Of a stretch of 64,000 bases of DNA, positions 55,300 to 64,000 are shown piece by piece. Below the pieces are notes generated by a model. That model worked only from the letters and a program-made list of their open reading frames with translations. It was not told where the DNA came from and searched no databases. The stretch's first letter is position 1, and every line of letters begins with the position of its first letter. A program made the translations under genes and the position numbers. This DNA comes from Azoarcus sp. PA01 (GTDB taxonomy: Bacteria > Pseudomonadota > Gammaproteobacteria > Burkholderiales > Rhodocyclaceae): NCBI GenBank assembly GCA_001274695.2, contig LARU01000002.1:682001-746000 (forward strand), in the 5' to 3' direction.

Positions 55300-56199
55300 C
55301 TAGCCGCGCTGGCGCCGCGCCTCGAACAGGCAGATGCCGCTCGCGACCGAGACGTTCAGGCTTTCGACGGTGCCGAGCATCGGGATGCGCGCGAGTTCAT
55401 CGCAGGTCTCGCGCGTGAGCCGGCGCAGCCCGTCGCCTTCGGCGCCGAGCACCCACGCGACCGGCCCTTTCTGGTCGACTTCGTACACCGACTTCTCCGC
55501 TTCGCCGGCCGCGCCGACGACCCAGATGCCCGCTTCCTGCATTTCGCGCAGCGCGCGGGCGAGGTTCGTCACCGTAACGTACGGCACGCTGTCGGCCGCG
55601 CCGCTGGCGACCTTGATCGCGGTCGCGTTGAGGCCGACGGCGCGGTCCTTCGGCGCCACGACCGCGTGCGCGCCGGCGGCGTCCGCGACGCGCAGGCAGG
55701 CGCCGAGGTTGTGCGGGTCCTGCACGCCGTCGAGCACCAGGATCAGCGCGTTTTCCTCGAGCACTTCGAGGACGTCGGCGAGCTTCAGCTCGCGGCTCTT
55801 CGCATCGACGCGGGCGACGACGCCCTGATGGCGGCGGGTGCCGACCATGCCGTCGAGACGCTCCGCCTCCGCCTGGATCAGGCGCACGTTCTGCGACTCG
55901 GCGAGCCGCACGACGTCTTTCGCGCGCGCATCGGTGCGCTGGGCCGACAGGTAAAGCTCGAACACCGACTCGGGGTCGCGTCTGAGCTTGCCGAGCACGG
56001 CATGGAAACCGTAGATCAGCCGCGACTCCGCGCGGCCTTCACGGCCGGCGGGCGCGTCGGGCGCATCTCCCGCATCCTCGCGAGTTCGGGCCGGGCTGCG
56101 GCTGTCTGCGACCGAGCCGGCGTCGCGCTGATGCGCCGGGCGCCTGCCGGCTGCCGTCGTGTGGATCGGGCGTTGATTGCTTGAGGGCTTGTTAGCCAC
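55300..56199 (-). CDS. rlmB: 23S rRNA 2'-O-methyltransferase (G2251), RlmB
   Basis: 299 residues with a SpoU/TrmH knot. Conserved SRLIYGFHAVLGKLRRDP, LDGVQDPHNLGACLRVADAAGAHAVV, WVLGAEGDGLRRLTRETCDEL and PMLGTVESLNVSVASGICLFEA. The GTG at 56199 (MANKPSSNQRP) overlaps the rnr stop by 8 bp; this gives an extra low-complexity N-terminus of about 55 residues before the family start, so a later start is possible. Confidence 0.9.
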   Translation of the reverse strand: MANKPSSNQRPIHTTAAGRRPAHQRDAGSVADSRSPARTREDAGDAPDAPAGREGRAESRLIYGFHAVLGKLRRDPESVFELYLSAQRTDARAKDVVRLAESQNVRLIQAEAERLDGMVGTRRHQGVVARVDAKSRELKLADVLEVLEENALILVLDGVQDPHNLGACLRVADAAGAHAVVAPKDRAVGLNATAIKVASGAADSVPYVTVTNLARALREMQEAGIWVVGAAGEAEKSVYEVDQKGPVAWVLGAEGDGLRRLTRETCDELARIPMLGTVESLNVSVASGICLFEARRQRG

Positions 56200-58867
56200 G
56201 GACTGTGCCTTTCTTCTTGCCTGTTGCGGGTTTATCGGTGACCGGTTCGCCGGCCGGCGTCCTGCTCTTGCGCACCGGCGCCTTGCCGTCGGCGGTGCTT
56301 GCGACCGGCGCTGCGCTGCGCTTGGTGCGACGCGGTTTCTCTTCAGGCTCGACGCTCCCCGCTTCGGGCGCAGCGGCCGGCTTCGCCTTGCGGGGCTTCC
56401 CGGCGCCCGCCTCTTCCGGCGCTGGCGAGATCGCCTGCGGGGCCGCCGTGGCGTTGGCGGGAGGCCGGAACAGCGCGGCGACCTGCTTGCGTCCGCGTCC
56501 CGCCCGCGCGGCGACCGGCGCATCGACGACCGCGGTCGCCACTTCGGCGACGACGGCGACCTCGACCGCATCACCGAGCTCGACCACTTCGACGCGCTTG
56601 CGCTCCTTGGCGGTCTTGCCGACCCGTTCGGTCGGCCGTGGCGTTCCTTCGATCAGGCGGAAATCGATTTTCGTCGTTTCCAGATCGACCCGCACGAGTT
56701 GCACCCGTACGCGGTCGGAGAGCCGGTAACGCGCCCCGGTGCGCTCGCCGGCCAGTTCGTGGCGCGTTTCGTCATAGTGGAAATAGTCGCTACCCAGATC
56801 CGAAATATGCACCAGCCCCTCGATGAAGATGTCGTCGAGGGCGACGAAGAGGCCGAAGGGTACCACCGACGACACGCTGCCGGAAAACTCCTCGCCGACC
56901 TTGTCGCGCATGTAATAGCACTTCAGCCATGCGACGACGTCGCGCGTCGCCTCGTCGGCGCGCCGCTCGGTCGCCGAACAGTGCATGCCGATCTGGTCCC
57001 AGTCGCCGGCCTCGTACGTGCGGTTCTCGAGCGCGGCTTTGATCGAGCGATGCACGAGCAGGTCCGGGTAGCGCCGGATCGGCGACGTGAAGTGCGTATA
57101 GGCCTCGTACGCGAGGCCGAAGTGGCCGACGTTGTCGGGGCTATACACCGCCTGGCGCAGCGAACGCAGCATCACCGTCTGCAGCAGCTGCGCGTCCGGG
57201 CGCTCCCTGACTTTTTCGAGCAGCTTGCCGTAATCGCCCGCCTTGGGCTCGTCGCCGCCGCCCAGCCCCAGTCCGAACTCGGCGAGGAAGTTGCGCAGCT
57301 TCTCGAGCTTCTCCGGGGTCGGCCCTTCATGCACGCGGTAGAGCGCCGGATGTTCGCGCTTCTGCAGGAAGTCGGACGCGCAGACGTTCGCCGCGAGCAT
57401 GCATTCCTCGATCAGGCGGTGCGCGTCGTTGCGCACTTCCGGGACGATGCGCGCGATCTTGCCTGCTTCGTCGAAGATCATCCGCGTCTCGGTCGTCTCG
57501 AAGTCGATCGCGCCGCGTTTCGCCCGTGCCTTGAGCAGCACGCGGAACAGCTTGTCGAGATTCTCGAGGTGCGGCAGCAGCGGGCCGATCGCCTCGCGGG
57601 CGGCCGAGTCCTGCTCATACAGCGCGGCAGCGACCTGGTTGTAGGTGAGCCGCGCGTGCGAGAACATCACGGCGGGATAGAAGCGGTATGCCTTGATCGC
57701 ACCGGTCGGCGAGATGCTCATGTCGCACACCATGCACAGGCGTTCGACCTGCGGATTCAACGAACACAGGCCGTTGCTGAGCTTTTCGGGCAGCATCGGG
57801 ATCACGCGCCGCGGGAAATACACCGAGTTGCCGCGGTCCTGCGCGTCTGCGTCGAGACCGCCGCCGGCCTCGACGTAGTGCGACACGTCGGCGATCGCGA
57901 CGATCAACCGGAAGCCCCGCCCCTGGCGCTCGCAATACACTGCATCGTCGAAGTCCTTCGCCGTCTCGCCGTCGATCGTCACCAGCGGCAGGTTCGTGAT
58001 GTCCTCGCGGCCGGCCCAGTCCTTCTTGCGTACCTTGAGCGGCAGCTTGCGCGTTTCGGCTTTTGCTTCGGGTGAAAACTCGTACGGCAGTTCGTGCTTG
58101 CGCAGCGCGATCTCGATTTCCATGCCGGGATCGGCATAGTTGCCGAGCACCTCGACGATCTTGCCGATCGGTTGCGCAAACTTCGTCGGCTGCACGACCA
58201 GTTCGACGGTCACGACCTGGCCCGGCACCGCCTTCTTGCCTCCCGGCGCGAGCAGGATGTCCTGCGCGAGACGGCGGTTTTCCGGCACGACCACCTGCAC
58301 GCCGTGTGCATCGAGCACGCGGCCGACGACGCGCGTGTTTGCGCGTTCGAGCACTTCGACGATCTTCCCTTCGGGCCGGCCGCGCCGGTCGAGGCCGGTG
58401 ACGCGCGCGATCACCCGATCGCCGTGCAGCACTTCGCGCATTTCCTTCGGCCCGAGAAAGACATCGGGCTGCCCGTCGTCGCGGATCAGGAAGCCGAAGC
58501 CGTCGGCGTGGCCCGCGACGCGGCCGCGGATCAGGTCCGCCTTGTCCGGCAGCAGGAACGCCTCACGCCGGTTACGGATCACCTGGCCGTCGCGCTCCAT
58601 CGCGCGCAGACGGCGCTCGAACAGCGGCGCTTCGTCGTCGGTGACGTCGAGCGCACCGCACAGCTCCGCGAAACTCATCGGCACGCCGTGCTCGGCGAGC
58701 GTCTGCTCGACGTATTCGCGGCTCGGCAGCGGATTCTCGTACTCCGCCGACTCACGCTCGAAGAACGGATCGGCGCGCCGAATATCACTCGGCGAATGAC
58801 TCCCCGCGGGACCGGCAGGACTCTTCGTTTTCGATCTGGAATTTTTTGGTCTTGTAGTCATTGACAT
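56192..58867 (-). CDS. rnr: Ribonuclease R
   Basis: 891 residues; 3'-5' exoribonuclease that degrades structured RNA. N-terminal winged helix and cold-shock domains, RNB catalytic domain with TIDGETAKDFDDAVYCE and RGNSVYFPRRVIPMLPEKLSNGLCSL, S1 domain GSVSSVVPFGLFVALDDIFIEGLVHIS, then a long Lys/Ala/Pro-rich tail (about 740-891). ATG at 58867 lies at the edge of the -35 element of the divergent tRNA-Leu promoter. Coupled to rlmB. Confidence 0.96.
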   Translation of the reverse strand: MSMTTRPKNSRSKTKSPAGPAGSHSPSDIRRADPFFERESAEYENPLPSREYVEQTLAEHGVPMSFAELCGALDVTDDEAPLFERRLRAMERDGQVIRNRREAFLLPDKADLIRGRVAGHADGFGFLIRDDGQPDVFLGPKEMREVLHGDRVIARVTGLDRRGRPEGKIVEVLERANTRVVGRVLDAHGVQVVVPENRRLAQDILLAPGGKKAVPGQVVTVELVVQPTKFAQPIGKIVEVLGNYADPGMEIEIALRKHELPYEFSPEAKAETRKLPLKVRKKDWAGREDITNLPLVTIDGETAKDFDDAVYCERQGRGFRLIVAIADVSHYVEAGGGLDADAQDRGNSVYFPRRVIPMLPEKLSNGLCSLNPQVERLCMVCDMSISPTGAIKAYRFYPAVMFSHARLTYNQVAAALYEQDSAAREAIGPLLPHLENLDKLFRVLLKARAKRGAIDFETTETRMIFDEAGKIARIVPEVRNDAHRLIEECMLAANVCASDFLQKREHPALYRVHEGPTPEKLEKLRNFLAEFGLGLGGGDEPKAGDYGKLLEKVRERPDAQLLQTVMLRSLRQAVYSPDNVGHFGLAYEAYTHFTSPIRRYPDLLVHRSIKAALENRTYEAGDWDQIGMHCSATERRADEATRDVVAWLKCYYMRDKVGEEFSGSVSSVVPFGLFVALDDIFIEGLVHISDLGSDYFHYDETRHELAGERTGARYRLSDRVRVQLVRVDLETTKIDFRLIEGTPRPTERVGKTAKERKRVEVVELGDAVEVAVVAEVATAVVDAPVAARAGRGRKQVAALFRPPANATAAPQAISPAPEEAGAGKPRKAKPAAAPEAGSVEPEEKPRRTKRSAAPVASTADGKAPVRKSRTPAGEPVTDKPATGKKKGTVRG

Positions 58868-58888
58868 TCTCTGATTGATGCTTATAAT
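58861..58888 (+). promoter_or_regulatory. Consensus sigma-70 promoter of the first tRNA-Leu
   Basis: TTGACA at 58861, 16-bp spacer, TATAAT at 58883, followed by GC-rich GCGCGG. Both boxes are perfect. The -35 box covers the two candidate rnr start codons on the other strand. Confidence 0.88.
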
Positions 58889-58899
58889 GCGCGGCTCTT

Positions 58900-58984
<85 letters not shown>

Positions 58985-58993
58985 GTTCTGCAG

Positions 58994-59020
58994 GAAAGCC
59001 GACCTCGAGTCGGCTTTTTT
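58994..59020 (+). terminator. Rho-independent terminator after the first tRNA-Leu
   Basis: AAGCCGAC, CTCGA, GTCGGCTT then a run of T. Classic stem and T-tract. Confidence 0.92.
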
Positions 59021-59074
59021 GTTGCCTGTGCTTCTTGTCACGGAGTCGTCGCAGGCGGAAATCGGCGACCCGCT

Positions 59075-59102
59075 TTGCCAAAACCCCACTTGTCGGTATA
59101 CT
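59075..59102 (+). promoter_or_regulatory. Sigma-70 promoter of the second tRNA-Leu
   Basis: TTGCCA, 16-bp spacer, TATACT; the tRNA starts 10 bp later. One mismatch in each box, weaker than the promoter of copy 1. Confidence 0.75.
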
Positions 59103-59112
59103 CCGTCCGCCT

Positions 59113-59197
<85 letters not shown>

Positions 59198-59202
59198 GAT
59201 CC

Positions 59203-59240
59203 AAGCAAAAGCCGGTCATTCGACCGGCTTTTGCTTTTTC
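59203..59240 (+). terminator. Rho-independent terminator after the second tRNA-Leu
   Basis: AAGCAAAAGCCGGTC, ATTC, GACCGGCTTTTGCTT then TTT. A 15-bp stem; on the minus strand it may also end the purA transcript. Confidence 0.9.
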
Positions 59241-59271
59241 CAGCGCTGCGCGAGCGTCGCGACTCCCGCAC

Positions 59272-60582
<1,311 letters not shown>

Positions 60583-60587
60583 TTACT

Positions 60588-61742
60588 TCATTCTCCCTGA
60601 AGCGATTCGACCGTCCAGCAGCCGTCACGCCTGATCAGTTGCCGATCGCAACCGGCCTCGTTCCAGCTTCCGTCATGGCCGGGGAGTTCGGTCATCACGA
60701 CCTCTCCCCGGCTGCGCAATTGTGCAATGGCCGTTTGCAGCCCGGCGTCGCCATCGGCCGGCGCGAGAATCGCGCCGGGCTGCCCCGCATCCGCGAGGCG
60801 CACCGCCAGTTCGCGCAGGTCGAGGCTGAAGCCGGTGGCCGGCCGTCCGCGGCCGAAGGCTTCCCCGATGCGGTCGTAGCGCCCGCCGAGCGCAAGCGCC
60901 GCCGGCGAGCCGCCGCCATACGCCGCGAACACGACGCCGCTGTGGTAATGGTAGCCGCGCAGGTCTGCCAGATCGAAGCTGATCGGCAGATCGCCGAGCG
61001 CCGCGGCGAGGCGGCTCAGATCGTCGAGCGCCGCGCGGATTTCAGCGTCGTCGGGCAGGCACCCCCGTGCCTTGGCGAGCACCTCGGCGCCGCCATAAAG
61101 GCCCGGCAACGCGAGCAGCGCGGAGCGCACCGGCTCGGCGACGCCGGCGACGAGCTCGCGCAGGTCCGGGAGCGCCTTTGCCTGAAGCAGGTCGAAGAGT
61201 TCCTCCTCGCGTCCCGGCACCATGCCGGCGCGCGCGGCGAGGACACGGAACAGGCCGACGTGCCCCAGGTCGATGCGGCTCGCAGGCACCTCCGCCAGGC
61301 GCATCACTTCGGCGAGCAGCCGGATGATTTCGATGTCGGCTTCAAGACCGGCGTGGCCGTAAATTTCGGCGCCGAGCTGCAGCGGCTCGCGCGTCGCCGT
61401 GAGCGTCGAAGGCAGGGTATGCAGCACGCTGCCGCAATAGCACAGCCGCGACACGCCACGACGATTCAGCAGGTGTGCGTCGATGCGCGCGACCTGCGGC
61501 GTCATGTCGGCACGCACGCCCATCGTGCGGCCGGACAACTGGTCGACGAGCTTGAACGTCCGCAGCTTGAGATCCTGCCCCGCTCCGGTCGTCAGGGAGT
61601 CGAGATATTCGAGCAGCGGCGGCACCACGAGCTGATAGCCGTGGGAGCGGAACGCATCGAGCAGGCGACGGCGCAGACGCTCGATCTTGTCTGCTTCGGC
61701 CGGCAACGCGTCCTGGATGTGATCGGGAAGAACCCAGCGCAT
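60588..61742 (-). CDS. hisZ: ATP phosphoribosyltransferase regulatory subunit
   Basis: 384 residues; HisRS-like paralog that activates short-form HisG in histidine synthesis. [27 protein letters not shown], motif 2-like [25 protein letters not shown] and [15 protein letters not shown]. No anticodon-binding domain. ATG at 61742; the upstream frame is not conserved. hisG is not in the window. Confidence 0.94.
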   Translation of the reverse strand: MRWVLPDHIQDALPAEADKIERLRRRLLDAFRSHGYQLVVPPLLEYLDSLTTGAGQDLKLRTFKLVDQLSGRTMGVRADMTPQVARIDAHLLNRRGVSRLCYCGSVLHTLPSTLTATREPLQLGAEIYGHAGLEADIEIIRLLAEVMRLAEVPASRIDLGHVGLFRVLAARAGMVPGREEELFDLLQAKALPDLRELVAGVAEPVRSALLALPGLYGGAEVLAKARGCLPDDAEIRAALDDLSRLAAALGDLPISFDLADLRGYHYHSGVVFAAYGGGSPAALALGGRYDRIGEAFGRGRPATGFSLDLRELAVRLADAGQPGAILAPADGDAGLQTAIAQLRSRGEVVMTELPGHDGSWNEAGCDRQLIRRDGCWTVESLQGE

Positions 61743-61747
61743 GATAG

Positions 61748-61933
61748 TCAGGAAAGGAGAAACAGCAGCAGGATGCCGATCAGCATCGACGACAGTCCGA
61801 TGAAGCGGATCTGACCGTCGGCCATCTGCGCCAGCCGCAAAAAAGTTTCGCGCCAAGCGGCCGGCGCGACAAAGGGCAGGATGCCTTCGATCACCAGCAT
61901 CAGTGCGAAGGCCATCAACAAGGTGTTGCCCAT
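61748..61933 (-). CDS. DUF2065 family small membrane protein (YjeT-like)
   Basis: 61 residues with two membrane helices ([20 protein letters not shown] and [17 protein letters not shown]). Sits between hflC (4 bp) and hisZ (5 bp) as in many proteobacteria. Function unknown. Confidence 0.92.
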   Translation of the reverse strand: MGNTLLMAFALMLVIEGILPFVAPAAWRETFLRLAQMADGQIRFIGLSSMLIGILLLFLLS

Positions 61934-61937
61934 CCGT

Positions 61938-62822
61938 TCAGTTCTTGCTGCCCCCGCCGGAATCCTTCATGAATCTGAAAAACTCCGAACTCGGGTCTAC
62001 GACCAGCAGGTCGTTCTTGCTGTCGAAGGTCTGGCGGTAGGCCTCGAGGCTGCGGTAGAACGAGTAGAACTCCGGATTCTGGCCATACGCTTCACCGTAG
62101 ACGCTGGTCGCCTTCGCGTCGCCTGCACCCTTCGCCTGCTGCGCGTCGCGGTAGGCCTCGGCGATGATGACTTCGCGCTGACGATCCGCATCGGCCCGTA
62201 TCTTCTCGGCAATCGCCCCGCCTTCGGAGCGCAGCTCGTTGGCGACGCGCTTGCGCTCCGCCTCCATGCGCCGATAGACCGACTCCGACACCTCGAGCGG
62301 CAGGTCGACGCGCTTGAGCCGCACGTCGAGGATCTGGACGCCGATCTTGCGTGCGTCCTCGTCCGCCCGGCTGCGCATGTCTTCCATGATCTGGTCGCGC
62401 GCGCCGGACACCACGTCATGCACGGTGCGCCGGCCGAATTCCTCGCGCAGTCCGGAATTGACCGTCTGCAGCAAACGGATGCGCGCGCGCGCCTCGTCCC
62501 CGGCGACCGAGACGTAATAGAGCTTCGGGTCGATGATTCGCCACTTGACGAAGTGGTCGACGAGGACGTTCTTCTTCTCCGCGGTGATGAAGCGCTCCGG
62601 CTCCGGCGTATCCATCGTCAGGATGCGGCGGTCGAAAAAGCGCACATTCTGAATCATCGGCCACTTGAAGTTCAGGCCCGGCTTGTCGATGACTTCCTTG
62701 ACCTCACCGAGTTGGAATACCACCGCGAACTGACGCTGATCGACGGTGAACAGCGTCATTGACGCCAGGACGCCGATAAACAGCAGCGCGCCCGCTACGA
62801 GCGACATCTTGTCACGCATCAA
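61938..62822 (-). CDS. hflC: FtsH protease modulator HflC
   Basis: 294 residues. N-terminal membrane helix (LVAGALLFIGVLASMTLF), SPFH/band-7 domain in the periplasm and a coiled-coil with ADADRQREVIIAEAYRDAQQAKGAGDAKA. With HflK it surrounds FtsH in the inner membrane. ATG overlaps the hflK stop (ATGA at 62819). Confidence 0.96.
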   Translation of the reverse strand: MMRDKMSLVAGALLFIGVLASMTLFTVDQRQFAVVFQLGEVKEVIDKPGLNFKWPMIQNVRFFDRRILTMDTPEPERFITAEKKNVLVDHFVKWRIIDPKLYYVSVAGDEARARIRLLQTVNSGLREEFGRRTVHDVVSGARDQIMEDMRSRADEDARKIGVQILDVRLKRVDLPLEVSESVYRRMEAERKRVANELRSEGGAIAEKIRADADRQREVIIAEAYRDAQQAKGAGDAKATSVYGEAYGQNPEFYSFYRSLEAYRQTFDSKNDLLVVDPSSEFFRFMKDSGGGSKN

Positions 62823-64000
62823 CGCTCTCCCCGCTCACGGTCACGCAACACATCGCGGCTGCGGGCATCGAAGGAACTGTCGGCACGCGGTGCCGAGACG
62901 GGCGCCGCCGGCGCCGGAGGTGACGAAGTCACCGGTTCCTGCGCTGCCTGCGCCGCACCGACGCCCTGCAGGAGCTTGTCGAGCGGCATCAGGAGCAGAT
63001 TCCCGTTGCCCTTCGCATCCACCATGACTTTGCTGGAATTCGACATCACGTGCTGCATCGTGTCCAGATACATCCGCTCGCGCGTCACCTCCGGCGCGCG
63101 CCGGTATTCTTCGAGCACCTGCGTGAAGCGGCTGGCTTCGCCCTCGGCATTGGCCACGACCCGCTCCCGATAGGCGTTCGCCTCCTCGATGAGGCGCGAT
63201 GCCGTACCGCGGGCGCGCGGAATCACGTCGTTCGCGTAGGCTTCGCCTTCGTTGCGCGCGCGCTCACGGTCCTGACCGGCTTTCACGGCGTCGTCGAAGG
63301 CTGCCTGGACCTGCTCCGGCGGCTGCGCGTTCTGCATCGTCACGCGGCTGACCTGGATGCCGGTTTCGTAACGATCCAGAATTTTCTGGATCAGTTCGTG
63401 CGCGCTCGCCGCGATCTGTTCGCGTCCTTCATACAGCACGAAATCCATCTTGCTTCTGCCGACGATCTCACGCATCGCCGATTCGGCGGCCTGGATCACC
63501 GACTCGTCGGGAAAGCGGTTGTTGAACAGGTAGTTTTCGGGACTGCTGAGCACGTACTGGACCGCGAACTGGATGTTGATGATGTTTTCGTCATCGGTCA
63601 GCATCAGCGACTCACGCAGCACCTTGTTGCGCTCGGTGCCGCGATACCCGACTTCGACGGTCCGCACCCCGGTCAGATCGACGATCTCGTTGCTCTCGAT
63701 CGGATACGGCAGGCGCCAGCGCAGGCCGGGATCGGTGGTCTGCACGAAGTTGCCGAAGCGCAGCACGACGCCGCGCTGGTTCGCGTCGACGATGTAGAAA
63801 CCGCTCGCGAGCCAGACGATGAAGATGAGCGCCAGCAGGGCACCGATTCCGCCGCCGAACTGGCGGAACGAAATCTGCGGCATCTGCGGTCCGCCGCCGC
63901 CTCCACCGCTGCCGCCGTTACGGCCGCGCTTGCCACCGAACATGCTCGACAGCCGCTGGTTGAAGTCGCGCCAGATATCTTCGAGATCCGGGGGACCCTG
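62819..64000 (-). CDS. hflK: FtsH protease modulator HflK, 5' end outside window
   Basis: SPFH protein, partner of HflC. The Met at 63943 (MFGGKRGRNGG) is not the true start: the frame stays open to the window edge and reads QGPPDLEDIWRDFNQRLSS, the conserved HflK N-terminus. So at least 19 more codons are present and the start lies beyond 64000. Gly-rich linker, one helix (IGALLALIFIVWLASGFYIV) and the band-7 domain with RFPDESVIQAAESAMREIVG follow. Confidence 0.96.
   Translation of the reverse strand, partial: QGPPDLEDIWRDFNQRLSSMFGGKRGRNGGSGGGGGGPQMPQISFRQFGGGIGALLALIFIVWLASGFYIVDANQRGVVLRFGNFVQTTDPGLRWRLPYPIESNEIVDLTGVRTVEVGYRGTERNKVLRESLMLTDDENIINIQFAVQYVLSSPENYLFNNRFPDESVIQAAESAMREIVGRSKMDFVLYEGREQIAASAHELIQKILDRYETGIQVSRVTMQNAQPPEQVQAAFDDAVKAGQDRERARNEGEAYANDVIPRARGTASRLIEEANAYRERVVANAEGEASRFTQVLEEYRRAPEVTRERMYLDTMQHVMSNSSKVMVDAKGNGNLLLMPLDKLLQGVGAAQAAQEPVTSSPPAPAAPVSAPRADSSFDARSRDVLRDRERGER

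Noticed and set aside
63944..64000. Met at 63943 as the start of hflK
   Set aside because: The open frame to the window edge encodes the conserved HflK N-terminal segment QGPPDLEDIW.

Overview
The window is GC-rich chromosomal DNA from a betaproteobacterium, most likely of the Rhodocyclales (Azoarcus / Aromatoleum / Thauera type). This rests on the housekeeping gene orders (hflK-hflC-DUF2065-hisZ-purA, petABC-sspA-sspB, ffs-dnaX-ybaB-recR, hemA-prfA-prmC-grxD), PEP-CTERM proteins, a bc1 complex, assimilatory nitrate reduction and HrcA/CIRCE control of groESL. No phage, insertion sequence, integrase, CRISPR array or rRNA was seen. The coding strand changes often and most genes are ordinary core genes.

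Layout. 1-5.9 kb: hemC (partial), ppc, an AlgR/LytTR-type regulator and argH. 5.9-9.0 kb: an accessory operon. It encodes a twin-arginine-leader secreted protein of lower GC, a PqqD-like protein, an HPr-kinase-related kinase and a nucleotidyltransferase-like protein; this matches the functionally unknown 'HPr-rel-A' system plus a candidate substrate. 9.0-17.5 kb: grxD, prmC, prfA, hemA, tRNA-Phe, a TctDE/QseBC-like two-component pair and groESL with a perfect CIRCE. 17.6-23.7 kb: an acidic low-complexity protein, a TamA-like barrel protein, fbp, dadA and sspBA. 23.8-31.6 kb: cytochrome bc1 (petB carries a frameshift), recR-ybaB-dnaX, 4.5S RNA and an acyl-CoA synthetase behind a 22-bp perfect palindrome.

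32-42 kb: a PEP-CTERM GDSL esterase, then the nitrate assimilation operon nirB-nirD-narK-(PP2C phosphatase/Ser-Thr kinase)-nasA, read leftward from a good sigma-54 promoter with an NtrC-like site. 42.2-55.2 kb is the most interesting stretch. A subtilase lies behind a cyclic-di-GMP-I riboswitch with a hairpin over its Shine-Dalgarno. A PEP-CTERM protein follows. Then comes an eleven-gene secretion cluster that mixes type II secretion parts (GspG, F, E, D) with type IV pilus-like PilM/N/O/P parts, three extra pseudopilin-like proteins and a secretin with an added cohesin-like C-terminal domain. gspF carries a frameshift. 55.3-64 kb: rlmB, rnr, two tRNA-Leu(CAG) genes each with its own promoter and terminator, purA, hisZ, a DUF2065 protein, hflC and hflK (cut by the window end).

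How it fits together: three secreted-protein genes (6182, 32038, 45288) each have a weak candidate -24/-12 promoter. Together with the riboswitch this suggests, as inference, that surface and exported proteins here answer to sigma-54 and cyclic-di-GMP. Both frameshifts (petB, gspF) lie in runs of C and could be sequencing errors. All functional calls come from reading the translated sequence; no database search was run.
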